Shown here one piece after another: positions 50,406 through 60,995 of a stretch of 64,000 nt of DNA. Source of the stretch: Streptomyces atratus (GTDB taxonomy: Bacteria > Actinomycetota > Actinomycetes > Streptomycetales > Streptomycetaceae); the NCBI RefSeq assembly GCF_014648655.1, contig NZ_BMRN01000032.1, positions 22,231 through 86,230 on the forward strand, in the 5' to 3' direction. A program made the translations under genes and the position numbers. Below the pieces are notes generated by a model, which ran no database searches, was not told the origin of the DNA, and worked only from the letters and a program-made list of their open reading frames with translations. Each line of letters starts with the position of its first letter. The stretch's first letter is position 1.

Positions 50406-50891
50406 ATGAACGATCATGCGGAGGGGCCTGACGTCCTGAGCCGTCCCGAAGACCCTGACCACGCCCGTGCCCGCCGGGAGCATGTGGCGCTGCGTCATGT
50501 GACCGAGCGGCTGGCCGGCGCCGGCGAGGCGGAGCCGGTCGATCCGGCGGGTCGTCTCACGGCTCAGGAGGCCGTCCACCTCATCGCCTCCTGGGCCGGA
50601 GGGAGCGGGCGGCCCGGCGACGCGCCCGAGATAGGCAGGACCGACGTCATGGCCGCCCTGACGCTGCTCCCGCGGGCCCGCGCCGACCTGGACGTACTGG
50701 AGGCGAGCCTGCTGTTCGTCGCCCGGGAGCTCGGGCTGACGTGGCAGGACATCGCCTACGGTCTCGGGCTCCGGTCCCCCCAAGCGGCGCAGAAGCGGGC
50801 CGGACGCGGCGTCCAGAGCCCGGGCGCGACCACACCGGCCCGCCTCACGACCCCAGCCGCAAGCGAACCTAAGGGTGAATGTGAACACTGA
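50406..50891 (+). CDS. ilaI: Putative DNA-binding regulator linked to the exporter
   Basis: 161 residues. A helix-turn-helix-like region is at about residues 98-132 (LLFVARELGLTWQDIAYGLGLRSPQAAQKRAGR), similar to small regulators placed before DrrAB-type transporters in Streptomyces. The rest is helical and charged, with a disordered C-terminus. It overlaps the ABC ATPase gene by 17 bases and has an inverted repeat directly upstream, so it probably controls the exporter genes. Confidence 0.75.
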   Translation: MNDHAEGPDVLSRPEDPDHARARREHVALRHVTERLAGAGEAEPVDPAGRLTAQEAVHLIASWAGGSGRPGDAPEIGRTDVMAALTLLPRARADLDVLEASLLFVARELGLTWQDIAYGLGLRSPQAAQKRAGRGVQSPGATTPARLTTPAASEPKGECEH

Positions 50892-51954
50892 ACTCGCAGT
50901 GGAGACCGTCGGCGTGGTGAAGTCCTTCGGGGCCACCAAAGCCGTCGACGGCCTCGATCTGGCCGTCCCGGCCGGTGCCGTCTACGGAGTCCTCGGGCCC
51001 AACGGCGCAGGCAAGACCACGACCCTGCGCATCCTGGCGACGTTACTCGCCCCCGACGCCGGCAGCGCTCGGGTCTTCGGTCACGACGTCGTCCGCGATG
51101 CGAACCGGGTACGGGAACGGATCAGCCTGACCGGCCAGTTCGCCAGCGTCGACAACGACCTCACGGGCGTGGAGAACCTGGTGCTGCTCGCCCGGCTGCA
51201 CGGCTACCGCCCGGCGGCCGCCCGGGAGCGGGCCCGTGACCTGCTGGAGGCGTTCGACCTGGTCGAGGCGGCCGAGCGCCCGGCCCGGGGATACAGCGGC
51301 GGCATGCGCCGCCGGCTCGACGTGGCCGCGGGGCTCATCGTGCGGCCCCAGTTGATGTTCCTGGACGAGCCGACCACGGGACTCGACCCGCGCAGCCGCA
51401 ACGAGGTCTGGGACATCATCCGGGCCACCGTCGAGCGGGGCACGACCGTTCTGCTGACCACCCAGTACCTCGAAGAGGCCGACCAGTTGGCGCAGCGCGT
51501 CGCGGTCATCGACCACGGAAAGCTGGTCGCCGAGGGTACCCCCGGCGAACTGAAGGCGTCGGTGGGACGCGGCTCCCTGCGCATCGAGCTGCGAGACCCC
51601 GCCGACGTGCCGGAGGCGAGCCGCATCCTGGTCGGCGCCCTGGGAGCGCCCGCCGAGAACACCGGCCGGGCCGAACTCACCGTGCGGGGCACCGATCCGC
51701 GAAGCGTGGCGCGTGCGCTGGGCGAACTCACCCAGACCGTCGAAGTGGACGACTTCTCCATGGACCGCCCGAGCCTGGACGAGGTGTTCCTCGCCCTGAC
51801 CGGGCGCCCCGCCACTTCCGAGGTCCCCCCGGCCCGGAAACCCGGCCGCAAGCAGGGCGGCAGGGACGCCGGACCGGGCCGCAGGGACACCAGGGCCGAC
51901 CGCTCCAAGAGCCGTGCCGACACCGCCGCGACGACGACCGAGGAGACCCGATGA
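50875..51954 (+). CDS. ilaJ: DrrA-like ABC transporter ATPase
   Basis: 359-residue ATPase of the daunorubicin-resistance type. Walker A is GPNGAGKTTT near residue 42, the signature is YSGGMRRRLDVAAGL, Walker B is LMFLDEPTTGLDPRSR and the switch region is LLTTQYLEEADQLAQRV. The C-terminal DrrA-specific domain ends in FSMDRPSLDEVFLALTGRP. A 45-residue basic tail (KPGRKQGGRDAGPGRRD) follows. With IlaK it forms an exporter, likely for product export and self-resistance. Start GTG 50875 or 50881. Confidence 0.92.
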   Translation: MNVNTELAVETVGVVKSFGATKAVDGLDLAVPAGAVYGVLGPNGAGKTTTLRILATLLAPDAGSARVFGHDVVRDANRVRERISLTGQFASVDNDLTGVENLVLLARLHGYRPAAARERARDLLEAFDLVEAAERPARGYSGGMRRRLDVAAGLIVRPQLMFLDEPTTGLDPRSRNEVWDIIRATVERGTTVLLTTQYLEEADQLAQRVAVIDHGKLVAEGTPGELKASVGRGSLRIELRDPADVPEASRILVGALGAPAENTGRAELTVRGTDPRSVARALGELTQTVEVDDFSMDRPSLDEVFLALTGRPATSEVPPARKPGRKQGGRDAGPGRRDTRADRSKSRADTAATTTEETR

Positions 51955-52784
51955 CGACCGCCACGCGCACCGTCGAGGCGGACGAGAGGCTGCGCCGGGT
52001 CCTGGGTGAGGACACCCGTCCCGAGCAGCGTCCCGGCGCCCTCTCCACGTCGCTGGCCCTCGGCTGGCGTGCGCTGGTGAAGATCAAGCGCTCGCCCGGA
52101 CAGATGTTCAACGCGACCATCACCCCGGTGATGTTCATGCTGATCTTCACCTACCTCTTCGGCGGTGCGATCTCCGGAAGCAGCCGCGAGTACCTGCAGT
52201 TCCTGCTGCCCGGCGTCCTCGTCCAAGGGGTGCTGTTCATCTCCACGCAGACCGGCGTGGCGCTCACCACCGATCTCCAGCAGGGCATCTTCGACCGCTT
52301 CAAATCGCTGCCGATCTGGCGGCCCTCACCGCTGACCGGCGCACTGATCGGCGACGTGGTGCGGTACATGATCTCGTCGGTGGTCGTGGTCGCCGTCGGG
52401 CTCGCGCTGGGCTTCCGGCCCGACGGCGGACCGCTCGGAGTCATCGGCGGGGTGCTCCTCGCCGTCCTCTTCGGCTTCTGCGTCTCGTGGATCTGGACGT
52501 TCCTCGGCCTGGTGCTGCGCACCCCGCAGGCCGTCTCCGGCCTCGGCATGATGCTGCTGTCGTTGCTGACCTTCGCCAGCAACATCTTCGCCGAGCCGAC
52601 CACCATGCCCGGGTGGCTGAAGGCATTCGTCGACATCAACCCCATCGGATACGTGGTCACCGCCTCCCGCTCCCTGATGAACGGGGACGGCACGTCCGAC
52701 GTCGGCCCGGCGCTCATCTCCTGTGCGGTGCTGCTGATCGTGTTCGTACCGCTCAGTCTGCTGCGTTACAACAAGAGCGAATAA
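51951..52784 (+). CDS. ilaK: DrrB-like ABC transporter permease
   Basis: 277-residue ABC-2 membrane subunit. There are six predicted helices, for example MFNATITPVMFMLIFTYLFGGAI, FLLPGVLVQGVLFIST and VLLAVLFGFCVSWIWTFLGLVL. The conserved ABC-2 motif is DLQQGIFDRFKSLPIWRPSPL. It overlaps IlaJ by four bases (ATGA). Downstream, 35 bases past its stop, begins an inverted repeat ahead of ilaL. Confidence 0.92.
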   Translation: MTTATRTVEADERLRRVLGEDTRPEQRPGALSTSLALGWRALVKIKRSPGQMFNATITPVMFMLIFTYLFGGAISGSSREYLQFLLPGVLVQGVLFISTQTGVALTTDLQQGIFDRFKSLPIWRPSPLTGALIGDVVRYMISSVVVVAVGLALGFRPDGGPLGVIGGVLLAVLFGFCVSWIWTFLGLVLRTPQAVSGLGMMLLSLLTFASNIFAEPTTMPGWLKAFVDINPIGYVVTASRSLMNGDGTSDVGPALISCAVLLIVFVPLSLLRYNKSE

Positions 52785-52818
52785 GAAGCAGGATTAATTT
52801 CGCAATTCTCGTACGGAT

Positions 52819-52915
52819 GCTCCCCCAATAAAATTCGAACGTTTGCCGTCGGTGTGGCCCGTGGATAACATCGTCCCCATCGCATCGGAAATCGTCCGAA
52901 ATTTATTGGGGGAGC
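52819..52915 (+). promoter_or_regulatory. 23-base inverted repeat masking the ilaL ribosome site
   Basis: The left arm (52819-52841, beginning GCTCCCCCAATAAA) pairs with the right arm (52893-52915, ending TTTATTGGGGGAGC): 21 of 23 positions match, with a 51-base loop. The right arm contains GGGGGAG, the ribosome site of ilaL four to eight bases before its GTG. In a transcript reading through from ilaK the site would be base-paired; a transcript starting inside the loop would leave it free. Confidence 0.65.
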
Positions 52916-52918
52916 GCC

Positions 52919-54127
52919 GTGCTCAACAGCGAGAATGCCCGGATCGACATCCCTGAGATCGCCATGATCGACCCCGAGGTGTTGCACAATCCGATTTCCG
53001 CCTATGGGCAGGCCAGGGAACGGTCCCCCATAGTGCGGCTCATGGCACCCGGTTACGGCTCGATATGGGCGGTCACCCGCCACGGCGACGCGAAGGCCAT
53101 GCTCGGCGATTCGCGCCTCGCCATGACCGCCGACAGTTGGAATCAGCGCATACCGGATGACATCAAGCCGTACATGCTGACGATGTCGCACATGGACGGG
53201 GCCGACCACGGCCGGCTGCGCAAGCTCGCCGTGCGGGCCTTCACCGCCCGCCGCGTCGCCGCCCGCCGCGACATGATCCTGAAGAGCACCGAACGGCTGC
53301 TCGACGCCCTGCCCGGCCATGCCGAGCAGGGCACCGTCGACCTGCTGGAACACTTCGCCCGGCCGCTGCCCACCTTCGTGGTCGGCGACGTGATGGGCAT
53401 CCCCGAGGCGGACCGGCCCCTGTGGCGCGCCTACGTCGCCCGGATGGGCTCCGGCCAGACGTACGACGACGCCCTGCGCGACGCCGTCGCCGGAGCCAAG
53501 CAGGTCGTCGCGCTGCGCCGCGAGGAGCCCGGCGACGACCTCGTCTCCGACCTCCTCCAAGCGCAGGCCGAGGCCGCCGACCGGATCACCGACACCGAGC
53601 TGGTCACCATGGTGTGGCACACCGTCTTCGCAGGTCAGGACAACCTTGCGAACTTCATCGCCAACTCCGTGGTGGCCCTGCTCTCACATCCCGAGCAGCT
53701 CGCCGCCCTGCGCGCCGACCCGGGCCTGATGCCCCGGGCCGTCGAGGAGCTGATGCGCTGGCGGCCCCCGCTGCTGCTGACCGCCATCCGCTACGCCCTG
53801 GAGGACTTCGAGCTGTGCGGCGCGCCGGTGCGCCGCGGGGACTCCGTAGTGGCGGTGATCGCCTCGGCCAATCGTGACCCGCGGGTCTTCGCCGACCCGG
53901 ACACACTCGACATCACCCGGCCTGCCGGCACCGCGGTCCAGTTCGGCTTCGGCCACGGCCCGCACTACTGCATCGGCGCATCACTGGCCGCCGTCGAGGC
54001 GGAGGTGGCGCTCGGCGCACTGCTGAACCGCTTCCCTGACCTCGCGCTGGCCGTCCCGCCTCAGGAGGTGCCGCGGCTGCCCAACCCCGGCAGTTGGCAC
54101 CTGACCGCGCTCCCGGTCACCCTCTGA
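52919..54127 (+). CDS. ilaL: Cytochrome P450 with Asp-Asn I-helix
   Basis: 402-residue P450. ExxR is in VEELMRWRPP, and the heme loop is FGFGHGPHYCIGASLAAVE with Cys351. The I-helix reads HTVFAGQDNLANF, so the usual Glu/Asp-Thr pair is Asp-Asn. Its place fits ilaL. A role in oxidising the polyketide-derived acid at C2 before transamination is plausible but only inferred. Translation starts at GTG 52919 just after the ribosome site in the inverted repeat. Confidence 0.9.
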   Translation: MLNSENARIDIPEIAMIDPEVLHNPISAYGQARERSPIVRLMAPGYGSIWAVTRHGDAKAMLGDSRLAMTADSWNQRIPDDIKPYMLTMSHMDGADHGRLRKLAVRAFTARRVAARRDMILKSTERLLDALPGHAEQGTVDLLEHFARPLPTFVVGDVMGIPEADRPLWRAYVARMGSGQTYDDALRDAVAGAKQVVALRREEPGDDLVSDLLQAQAEAADRITDTELVTMVWHTVFAGQDNLANFIANSVVALLSHPEQLAALRADPGLMPRAVEELMRWRPPLLLTAIRYALEDFELCGAPVRRGDSVVAVIASANRDPRVFADPDTLDITRPAGTAVQFGFGHGPHYCIGASLAAVEAEVALGALLNRFPDLALAVPPQEVPRLPNPGSWHLTALPVTL

Positions 54128-54201
54128 GCCGTACGCCGAAAGCAGCCCGCAGAATCGCGGAATCGGCAGGCGTTGCATTCAGCAGGTGTTCGGATGATTC
54201 G

Positions 54202-54230
54202 TTGACGCCAGTCGGGGCGAACCATAGATT
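54202..54230 (+). promoter_or_regulatory. Sigma-70/HrdB-like promoter for ilaM-N-O
   Basis: TTGACG (54202-54207), a 17-base spacer, then TAGATT (54225-54230). Transcription would start near 54237, giving a leader of about 200 bases before ilaM. Confidence 0.6.
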
Positions 54231-54346
54231 GACGACTGCCTGAATTTCCCGCCTCTCGAAAGGCGACTCATTGCGCCACTCCCGAGAATTTCGGCGAGTG
54301 AGGGAGGTGCCGCGGGAAGCGGGCTATGCAGGGGAGGTGAATCGAT

Positions 54347-54364
54347 ATGCGTTACCTGCACTGA
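54347..54364 (+). CDS. Possible leader peptide MRYLH
   Basis: ATG-CGT-TAC-CTG-CAC-TGA, preceded by GGGGAGGTG with seven bases spacing, a much better ribosome site than many real genes here. It lies 20 bases before a strong hairpin and 79 before ilaM. Codon three is tyrosine, the substrate amino acid of the downstream nitration enzymes. An overlapping GTG frame from 54337 (with a TTA codon) is an alternative reading. It is too short to support by sequence alone. Confidence 0.4.
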   Translation: MRYLH

Positions 54365-54384
54365 AAGTAGAAACGAGACCATAG

Positions 54385-54422
54385 GCCGTAGCCCGGCATG
54401 GCCAGCCTTGCCGGGCTACGGC
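54385..54422 (+). terminator. Attenuator-like hairpin before ilaM
   Basis: GCCGTAGCCCGGC (54385-54397) and GCCGGGCTACGGC (54410-54422) are perfect 13-base arms with a 12-base loop. It ends 21 bases before the ilaM ATG and follows the leader ORF. No U tract follows. It may terminate transcription from ilaL or attenuate the ilaM operon. Confidence 0.65.
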
Positions 54423-54443
54423 GCCGTTGACGGGGGTTGTAGA

Positions 54444-56850
<2,407 letters not shown>

Positions 56851-56871
56851 CCCGAAGGAGTATCGGCAGCG

Positions 56872-57993
56872 ATGAAGACGGCGAGCGGGACCAGCGAGGC
56901 AAACATGGAGTCGCCCCTGTCGGCCGGTGCCGCGGGCGCCGCACGCCTGGCCGGGCTGGCGACCGGCCTCGGCCTCGGCGACCGGAGCGGCGTGTGCGTC
57001 GACACATTCCGTGCCATGACCCATTCATGGGGCGCGGCCACGGCCGGGGAACTGCCCGAGTCCGATGTGTCGTCCGACGGATCGCCCGTGGAGTTCGCGG
57101 TCGGCTTCGACGACGATCCCTCCCTCCAGTTCGCGGTGGAGGCCCTGCGCCCCGGCGACTGCCCGGTGGACCGGGTCGTCTCCGCCCGCGCCACGATGGC
57201 CCGCCTGGTCCGCCGGTACGGAGCGGACGAGCGGCGGTGGGCGCAGGTCGCCGACCTGTACCTGCCGGAGAAACCCGCCACCGAACACGTCGCCATGTTC
57301 GGTGCCGAGGTGCGGCAGCACGGGGACGCCCAGTTCAAGGTCTGGTTCTATCCGGCCGTCGGAGGTCCCGAACAGGCGGCGGAGCTGTGCGAACGAGGGC
57401 TCGCCGCCGTCGGCCTCGGCGCGGCATGGGACGCGGTGGCCGCCCACATGCCGCGCGGTGAGAGGCTCGATCGGCCGGTGATGTTCTCGCTCGACCTCTC
57501 GGCGGCCCCCGAGGCGCGGGTCAAGCTGTACTTCCGGCACTACGCCACCGATGCCGGCCGCTTGGCCGAACTCATGGCGTCGTACCCGGGCTTCGGGGCC
57601 GGCCCGGTCCGGGAGTTCTGCCAGGTGATGGCTCCCGAGGCGGCCGCCGACCTCTCCGCCCAACCGCCGGTCACCTGCTTGTCGTTCACCGGCGCGCGCC
57701 CCGCCGCGGTCGGCGGGGCGACCGTCTACCTGCCGATGTGGACCTACGCCCCGGACGACGAGGTGGTGCGCCGCCGGATGAACGACGCCCTCGCCGCCTG
57801 CGGCCGGGCATCCGCACCCTACGAGCGGGCGCTGCGCGAGGTGGCGTCCCGCCCGCTCGGCACGGGCCGGGGCATTCACAACTACGTGGCCTGGCGGCCC
57901 GGCCCCGGCCGCCCCCGGCTCAAGGCGTACTTCTCACCCGAACTCCGGCACGCGGACCCGGCCGCACGGTACGCCCTCGACGGGCAGGGCTGA
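56872..57993 (+). CDS. ilaO: ABBA-type indole prenyltransferase
   Basis: 373-residue DMATS-like aromatic prenyltransferase of the alpha-beta-beta-alpha fold, with no Asp-rich motif, as usual. Recognisable family stretches are SPVEFAVGFDDDPSLQFAVEALRP, AQFKVWFYPAVGGPEQAAEL, RVKLYFRHYATDAGRL, PVTCLSFTGARPAAVGGATVYLPMWTY and PRLKAYFSPELR, whose basic and tyrosine residues bind the diphosphate. In the ilamycin/rufomycin pathway it would put a reverse dimethylallyl group on N1 of tryptophan. It lies 21 bases after ilaN in the same operon. Confidence 0.92.
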   Translation: MKTASGTSEANMESPLSAGAAGAARLAGLATGLGLGDRSGVCVDTFRAMTHSWGAATAGELPESDVSSDGSPVEFAVGFDDDPSLQFAVEALRPGDCPVDRVVSARATMARLVRRYGADERRWAQVADLYLPEKPATEHVAMFGAEVRQHGDAQFKVWFYPAVGGPEQAAELCERGLAAVGLGAAWDAVAAHMPRGERLDRPVMFSLDLSAAPEARVKLYFRHYATDAGRLAELMASYPGFGAGPVREFCQVMAPEAAADLSAQPPVTCLSFTGARPAAVGGATVYLPMWTYAPDDEVVRRRMNDALAACGRASAPYERALREVASRPLGTGRGIHNYVAWRPGPGRPRLKAYFSPELRHADPAARYALDGQG

Positions 57994-58044
57994 CCGGTCG
58001 GCGCGCTGTGACACGCTGCTGACTGCATGCCATAATCGGGAATC

Positions 58045-58548
58045 GTGTATGAGCCTGTGGTCGACGCGTGGAAGCGATATTCGAGACTGCTGAACAAGCC
58101 CGGAACCCCCTGGCGTGCATCGCCGGGTGTGATGGCGGAAATTCATACCCGCTTCGGGCAGCTCGACATGTTGATGGAATCCATCGTCACGGTGCTGGAC
58201 TCCGCCTCGTGGTCGCCCGCAGATGAAGGGGAGACCGCCGACGACGAGCGCCGGCTTTTTCTTCAGGCATGGGACTGGGCGTCGGTGTACACCGACGCCT
58301 TCTACTTTTTCGGCTGGCGCACCGTCGATCTGCTCAATGGTGCGGTGGACGGCCCTTTGCCGTGTCTCGAACCGATTCGGCCGACCGGTCTTCTCGCCGT
58401 CCGCGATTCCCTGCACGACCACCCCGAAGGCCAGGGCGACTACTACCGGCACGGATTGGAATTCCGGGAGGAGGCGCTGGAGAAGATCAGCCGTGCCGCG
58501 GACGCGCTCGAAGCGGGCGGGGGCGGCACGGAGCCGGGTTCGCGGTGA
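58045..58548 (+). CDS. ilaP: Uncharacterised cluster protein
   Basis: 167 residues with no recognised domain. It is helical and rich in Trp/Asp/Glu (FLQAWDWASVYTDAFYFFGWRTVDLLNG; EIHTRFGQLDMLMESIVTVLD). The regular helices with conserved-looking aromatic residues suggest a soluble helical bundle. It starts at GTG 58045, 51 bases after ilaO, and ends 30 bases before the convergent ilaQ. The letter is from recalled gene order; I know no function. Confidence 0.75.
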   Translation: MYEPVVDAWKRYSRLLNKPGTPWRASPGVMAEIHTRFGQLDMLMESIVTVLDSASWSPADEGETADDERRLFLQAWDWASVYTDAFYFFGWRTVDLLNGAVDGPLPCLEPIRPTGLLAVRDSLHDHPEGQGDYYRHGLEFREEALEKISRAADALEAGGGGTEPGSR

Positions 58549-58578
58549 TCCCGCTTCCCCGGCATCCGGTCCGCAGGG

Positions 58579-59469
58579 TCACTTCAGCAGTTCGACGACC
58601 GGGGCGAACTTCTCCAGCCACGGCTCCAGGACCACGATGTAGCTGAAGCCGAACCGCTCCCGGTACTCCGTCAGCCGATCGGCGATCTCCCGCTCCGTCC
58701 CGATCAGCCAGGCCGGCGCCGCGAGCAGCTGCTCAGGAGTGAAGTGCGCCAGCGGATGCCGGGCCCACTCCTCGGCGGTGCCGCGCGGGTCGTCCGTGAC
58801 GATCACCTGCTGCACCAGCAGATTCAGCTCCACCTCGGCCGCCCTGGCCCCCAACTGCCCGCGGACCAGGGCCACCCGATCGTCCAGCTCCTCCGGGCTC
58901 GCCAGCTGCGGGAACTCCCCGCGCCCCGCGAAGATGCCGGTGAAGCCGATGATGTCGGCATGCTCGGCGGCCAGCCGCAGCACCCGGTCGCCGTTCCCGG
59001 CCACCAACAGCGGCGGCCCCCCGGGCTGCACAGGCTGCGGGGAGTGGTCGGGGTTCACCATCAGCCCGCGCAACTCCTTCACCGTGCGCTCCAGCTGGCT
59101 GACGCGTTCTCCGGCGGAGGGGAACGGCACACCGTCGGAGCCGGTGCCCTCCCGGATGGACCCGGCCGCCAGACCCACCTCGAGTCGGCCGTCGGTCAGC
59201 AGGTCGGTACCGGCCACCTCCCGGGCCAGGAGAACCGGGTTGTGGAAGGCCGCGTTGAGGACGAAGGTGCTCACCCGAATCCGCTCGGTGGCCTCGGCGG
59301 CGGCCACCAGGGCGGGGAACGGAGCGGGCGCGCCCAAATGGTCGGGCACGCCCAGCACATCGAACCCCAGGTCCTCGACCTTGCGGGCTTTTTCCGCCCA
59401 TTCACGCCGGGGAGCGGGTGCGACGAGATTGACGCCGAAACGGAATGGTCGATTCTCGGGAAGAGTCAT
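58579..59469 (-). CDS. ilaQ: LLM-class F420-dependent oxidoreductase
   Basis: 296-residue luciferase-like monooxygenase-fold protein, probably F420-linked. Landmarks are FRFGVNLVAPAPRREWAEKARKVEDLGFDVLGVPDHLG, TFVLNAAFHNPVLLAREVAGTDLLTDGRLEVGLAAG, and the C-terminal IGTEREIADRLTEYRERFGFSYIVV. It is the only cluster gene of this section on the minus strand, apart from ilaC. It may act on the polyketide acid or a peptide side chain, or not belong to the pathway. Confidence 0.88.
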   Translation of the reverse strand: MTLPENRPFRFGVNLVAPAPRREWAEKARKVEDLGFDVLGVPDHLGAPAPFPALVAAAEATERIRVSTFVLNAAFHNPVLLAREVAGTDLLTDGRLEVGLAAGSIREGTGSDGVPFPSAGERVSQLERTVKELRGLMVNPDHSPQPVQPGGPPLLVAGNGDRVLRLAAEHADIIGFTGIFAGRGEFPQLASPEELDDRVALVRGQLGARAAEVELNLLVQQVIVTDDPRGTAEEWARHPLAHFTPEQLLAAPAWLIGTEREIADRLTEYRERFGFSYIVVLEPWLEKFAPVVELLK

Positions 59470-59563
59470 AGGGCGACGTTAGCAGCGGAGTCGGAATCCG
59501 AAAATGTTTCTGTTCTGCCGCCGTGGCCGAAACTCCGGCGGCCGTTGTTCAACTCCGACGACC

Positions 59564-59593
59564 TTGACACGGGCGAGTCAGGTGATCGATTCT
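59564..59593 (+). promoter_or_regulatory. Possible promoter for ilaR/ilaS
   Basis: TTGACA (59564-59569) and GATTCT (59588-59593) with an 18-base spacer, in the divergent gap between ilaQ and ilaR. The -35 box is perfect and the -10 poor. Confidence 0.4.
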
Positions 59594-59647
59594 CGGATTG
59601 AATGTCGCCTGTCTCACTTTATTTCTCGTGCAGGGGAAGGGATTTCC

Positions 59648-60880
59648 GTGGGTTCAGAACAAGCGCACACAGAAACAACTGTGGAAAAGTCGACGCCACC
59701 CCCGCCCTATTCCAAGGACGACGGAAAAGCGCTCCAGGACTGGTTCCGCGTCATGCGGGACGAGCGGCCCGTCCACCAGGATCCCGCGACCGGCGCCTGG
59801 ATGGTTCTCCGGTACGCCGACGTCGTCGCGGCCAGCCTGGACCACGCCACGTACTCCTCGGAGTTGTGGCGCGCGTACCCCGCCGAGTGGGGAAAGGGCG
59901 ACGCCTGGGGCGAGGGCAGGCTCACCGAGATGGACCCGCCGAAACACCGGCTGCTGCGGGCCGTGATCGGCAAGGCGTTCACCAACCGGACGGTCGCCGG
60001 CCTCGCACCCGAGATCGAGGCCACCGTGGAACGCCTGCTGGACGCCACGGACGGTCGCACGGAGATCGACGTGGCCCGCGACCTGGCCGACCCGCTGCCG
60101 GTCATGGTGATCGCCGAACTGATCGGACTTCCCTTCGAGGACCGCGAGTTGCTGCGTGGCTGGGCGGACCGGCTTCTCTCCTTCGAGGTCGGCGACCTGG
60201 CCGGCGAGGACCTCGTCAAGGCGATCGACGCGGCCGGCGCGGAACTGCTCGCCTACCTTCGCGAGCACTACCGGCTGCGACGCGCCGCCCCGAAGGACGA
60301 CCTCTTCAGCAGGCTGGTGACGGCGGAGGTGGAAGGCGAACGGCTCACCGAGGAGACGGTGGTCAACCTCGGCAAACTGCTGCTCATCGGCGGACATGCC
60401 ACCACCGCCTGCTCACTGGCCAGTCTCGTCTTCGAACTGCTGCGCCACCCCGATGCGCTGACCGCCGTACGGCAGGACGCCGACCTGATACCGGCCGCCA
60501 TCGAGGAATCGGTCCGCTACCGGCCCGCCGTGGTGAACAGCCTGCGGCTGACCACACGTGAGACCGAGCTCGGCGACGTCACCATCCCCGCCGGACAGTT
60601 CGTGTCGCTCTCCGCGCTCTCGGCCAACCACGACGAGCGGCAGTTCGACGCCCCCGAACGCTTCGACATCCACCGGCAGCACAACCAGCACGTCGGCTTC
60701 GGCCAGGGCGTCCACTACTGCCTGGGCGCACCACTGGCCCGTACGGAGATCCGGATCGCGCTCTCCGCGCTGCTGCGACGGTTCCCGGTGCTGGAACGGA
60801 CCGACGGCCCCCTCCAGTACTACCGCAACCCGAGCATCGCCGGACTCAGGTCCTTCCCGGTGGCCGTCGGCCGAGGCTGA
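59648..60880 (+). CDS. ilaR: Cytochrome P450 with Ala in the I-helix acid position
   Basis: 410-residue P450. ExxR is in IEESVRYRPAV and the heme loop is VGFGQGVHYCLGAPLARTE with Cys358. The I-helix is LLLIGGHATTACSLA: Ala251 stands in place of the acidic residue and Thr252-Thr253 follow. The start is GTG 59648 after GGGGAAGGG. Position fits ilaR. From memory, loss of ilaR in S. atratus leaves the prenyl group unoxidised, so IlaR would epoxidise the N-prenyl chain; this is not shown by the sequence. Confidence 0.9.
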   Translation: MGSEQAHTETTVEKSTPPPPYSKDDGKALQDWFRVMRDERPVHQDPATGAWMVLRYADVVAASLDHATYSSELWRAYPAEWGKGDAWGEGRLTEMDPPKHRLLRAVIGKAFTNRTVAGLAPEIEATVERLLDATDGRTEIDVARDLADPLPVMVIAELIGLPFEDRELLRGWADRLLSFEVGDLAGEDLVKAIDAAGAELLAYLREHYRLRRAAPKDDLFSRLVTAEVEGERLTEETVVNLGKLLLIGGHATTACSLASLVFELLRHPDALTAVRQDADLIPAAIEESVRYRPAVVNSLRLTTRETELGDVTIPAGQFVSLSALSANHDERQFDAPERFDIHRQHNQHVGFGQGVHYCLGAPLARTEIRIALSALLRRFPVLERTDGPLQYYRNPSIAGLRSFPVAVGRG

Positions 60881-60995
60881 GGACGGCCGCCGGCGACAGC
60901 TCTCACCCCGGCCACCTCCACTTCCTCCTCACCGCATCCACCACAACTCCGCGGCATCGCACACCACTCGGACCTCAGGGGCAGAAGGATTCATC

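Larger units (their letters stand above)
54128..54443 (+). other. Long leader region upstream of the NO synthase gene
   Basis: A 316-base gap holding a good promoter, a five-codon leader ORF with a strong ribosome site, and a perfect 13-base-pair hairpin, each listed separately. A small hairpin CACTC...GAGTG lies at about 54280-54303. This is unusual in a cluster where most genes overlap or nearly touch. Confidence 0.7.

Noticed and set aside
54337..54384. Alternative leader frame from GTG 54337 with a TTA codon
   Set aside because: The GTG is part of the ribosome-site sequence itself, so the ATG at 54347 is better placed. It is kept only as an alternative reading.
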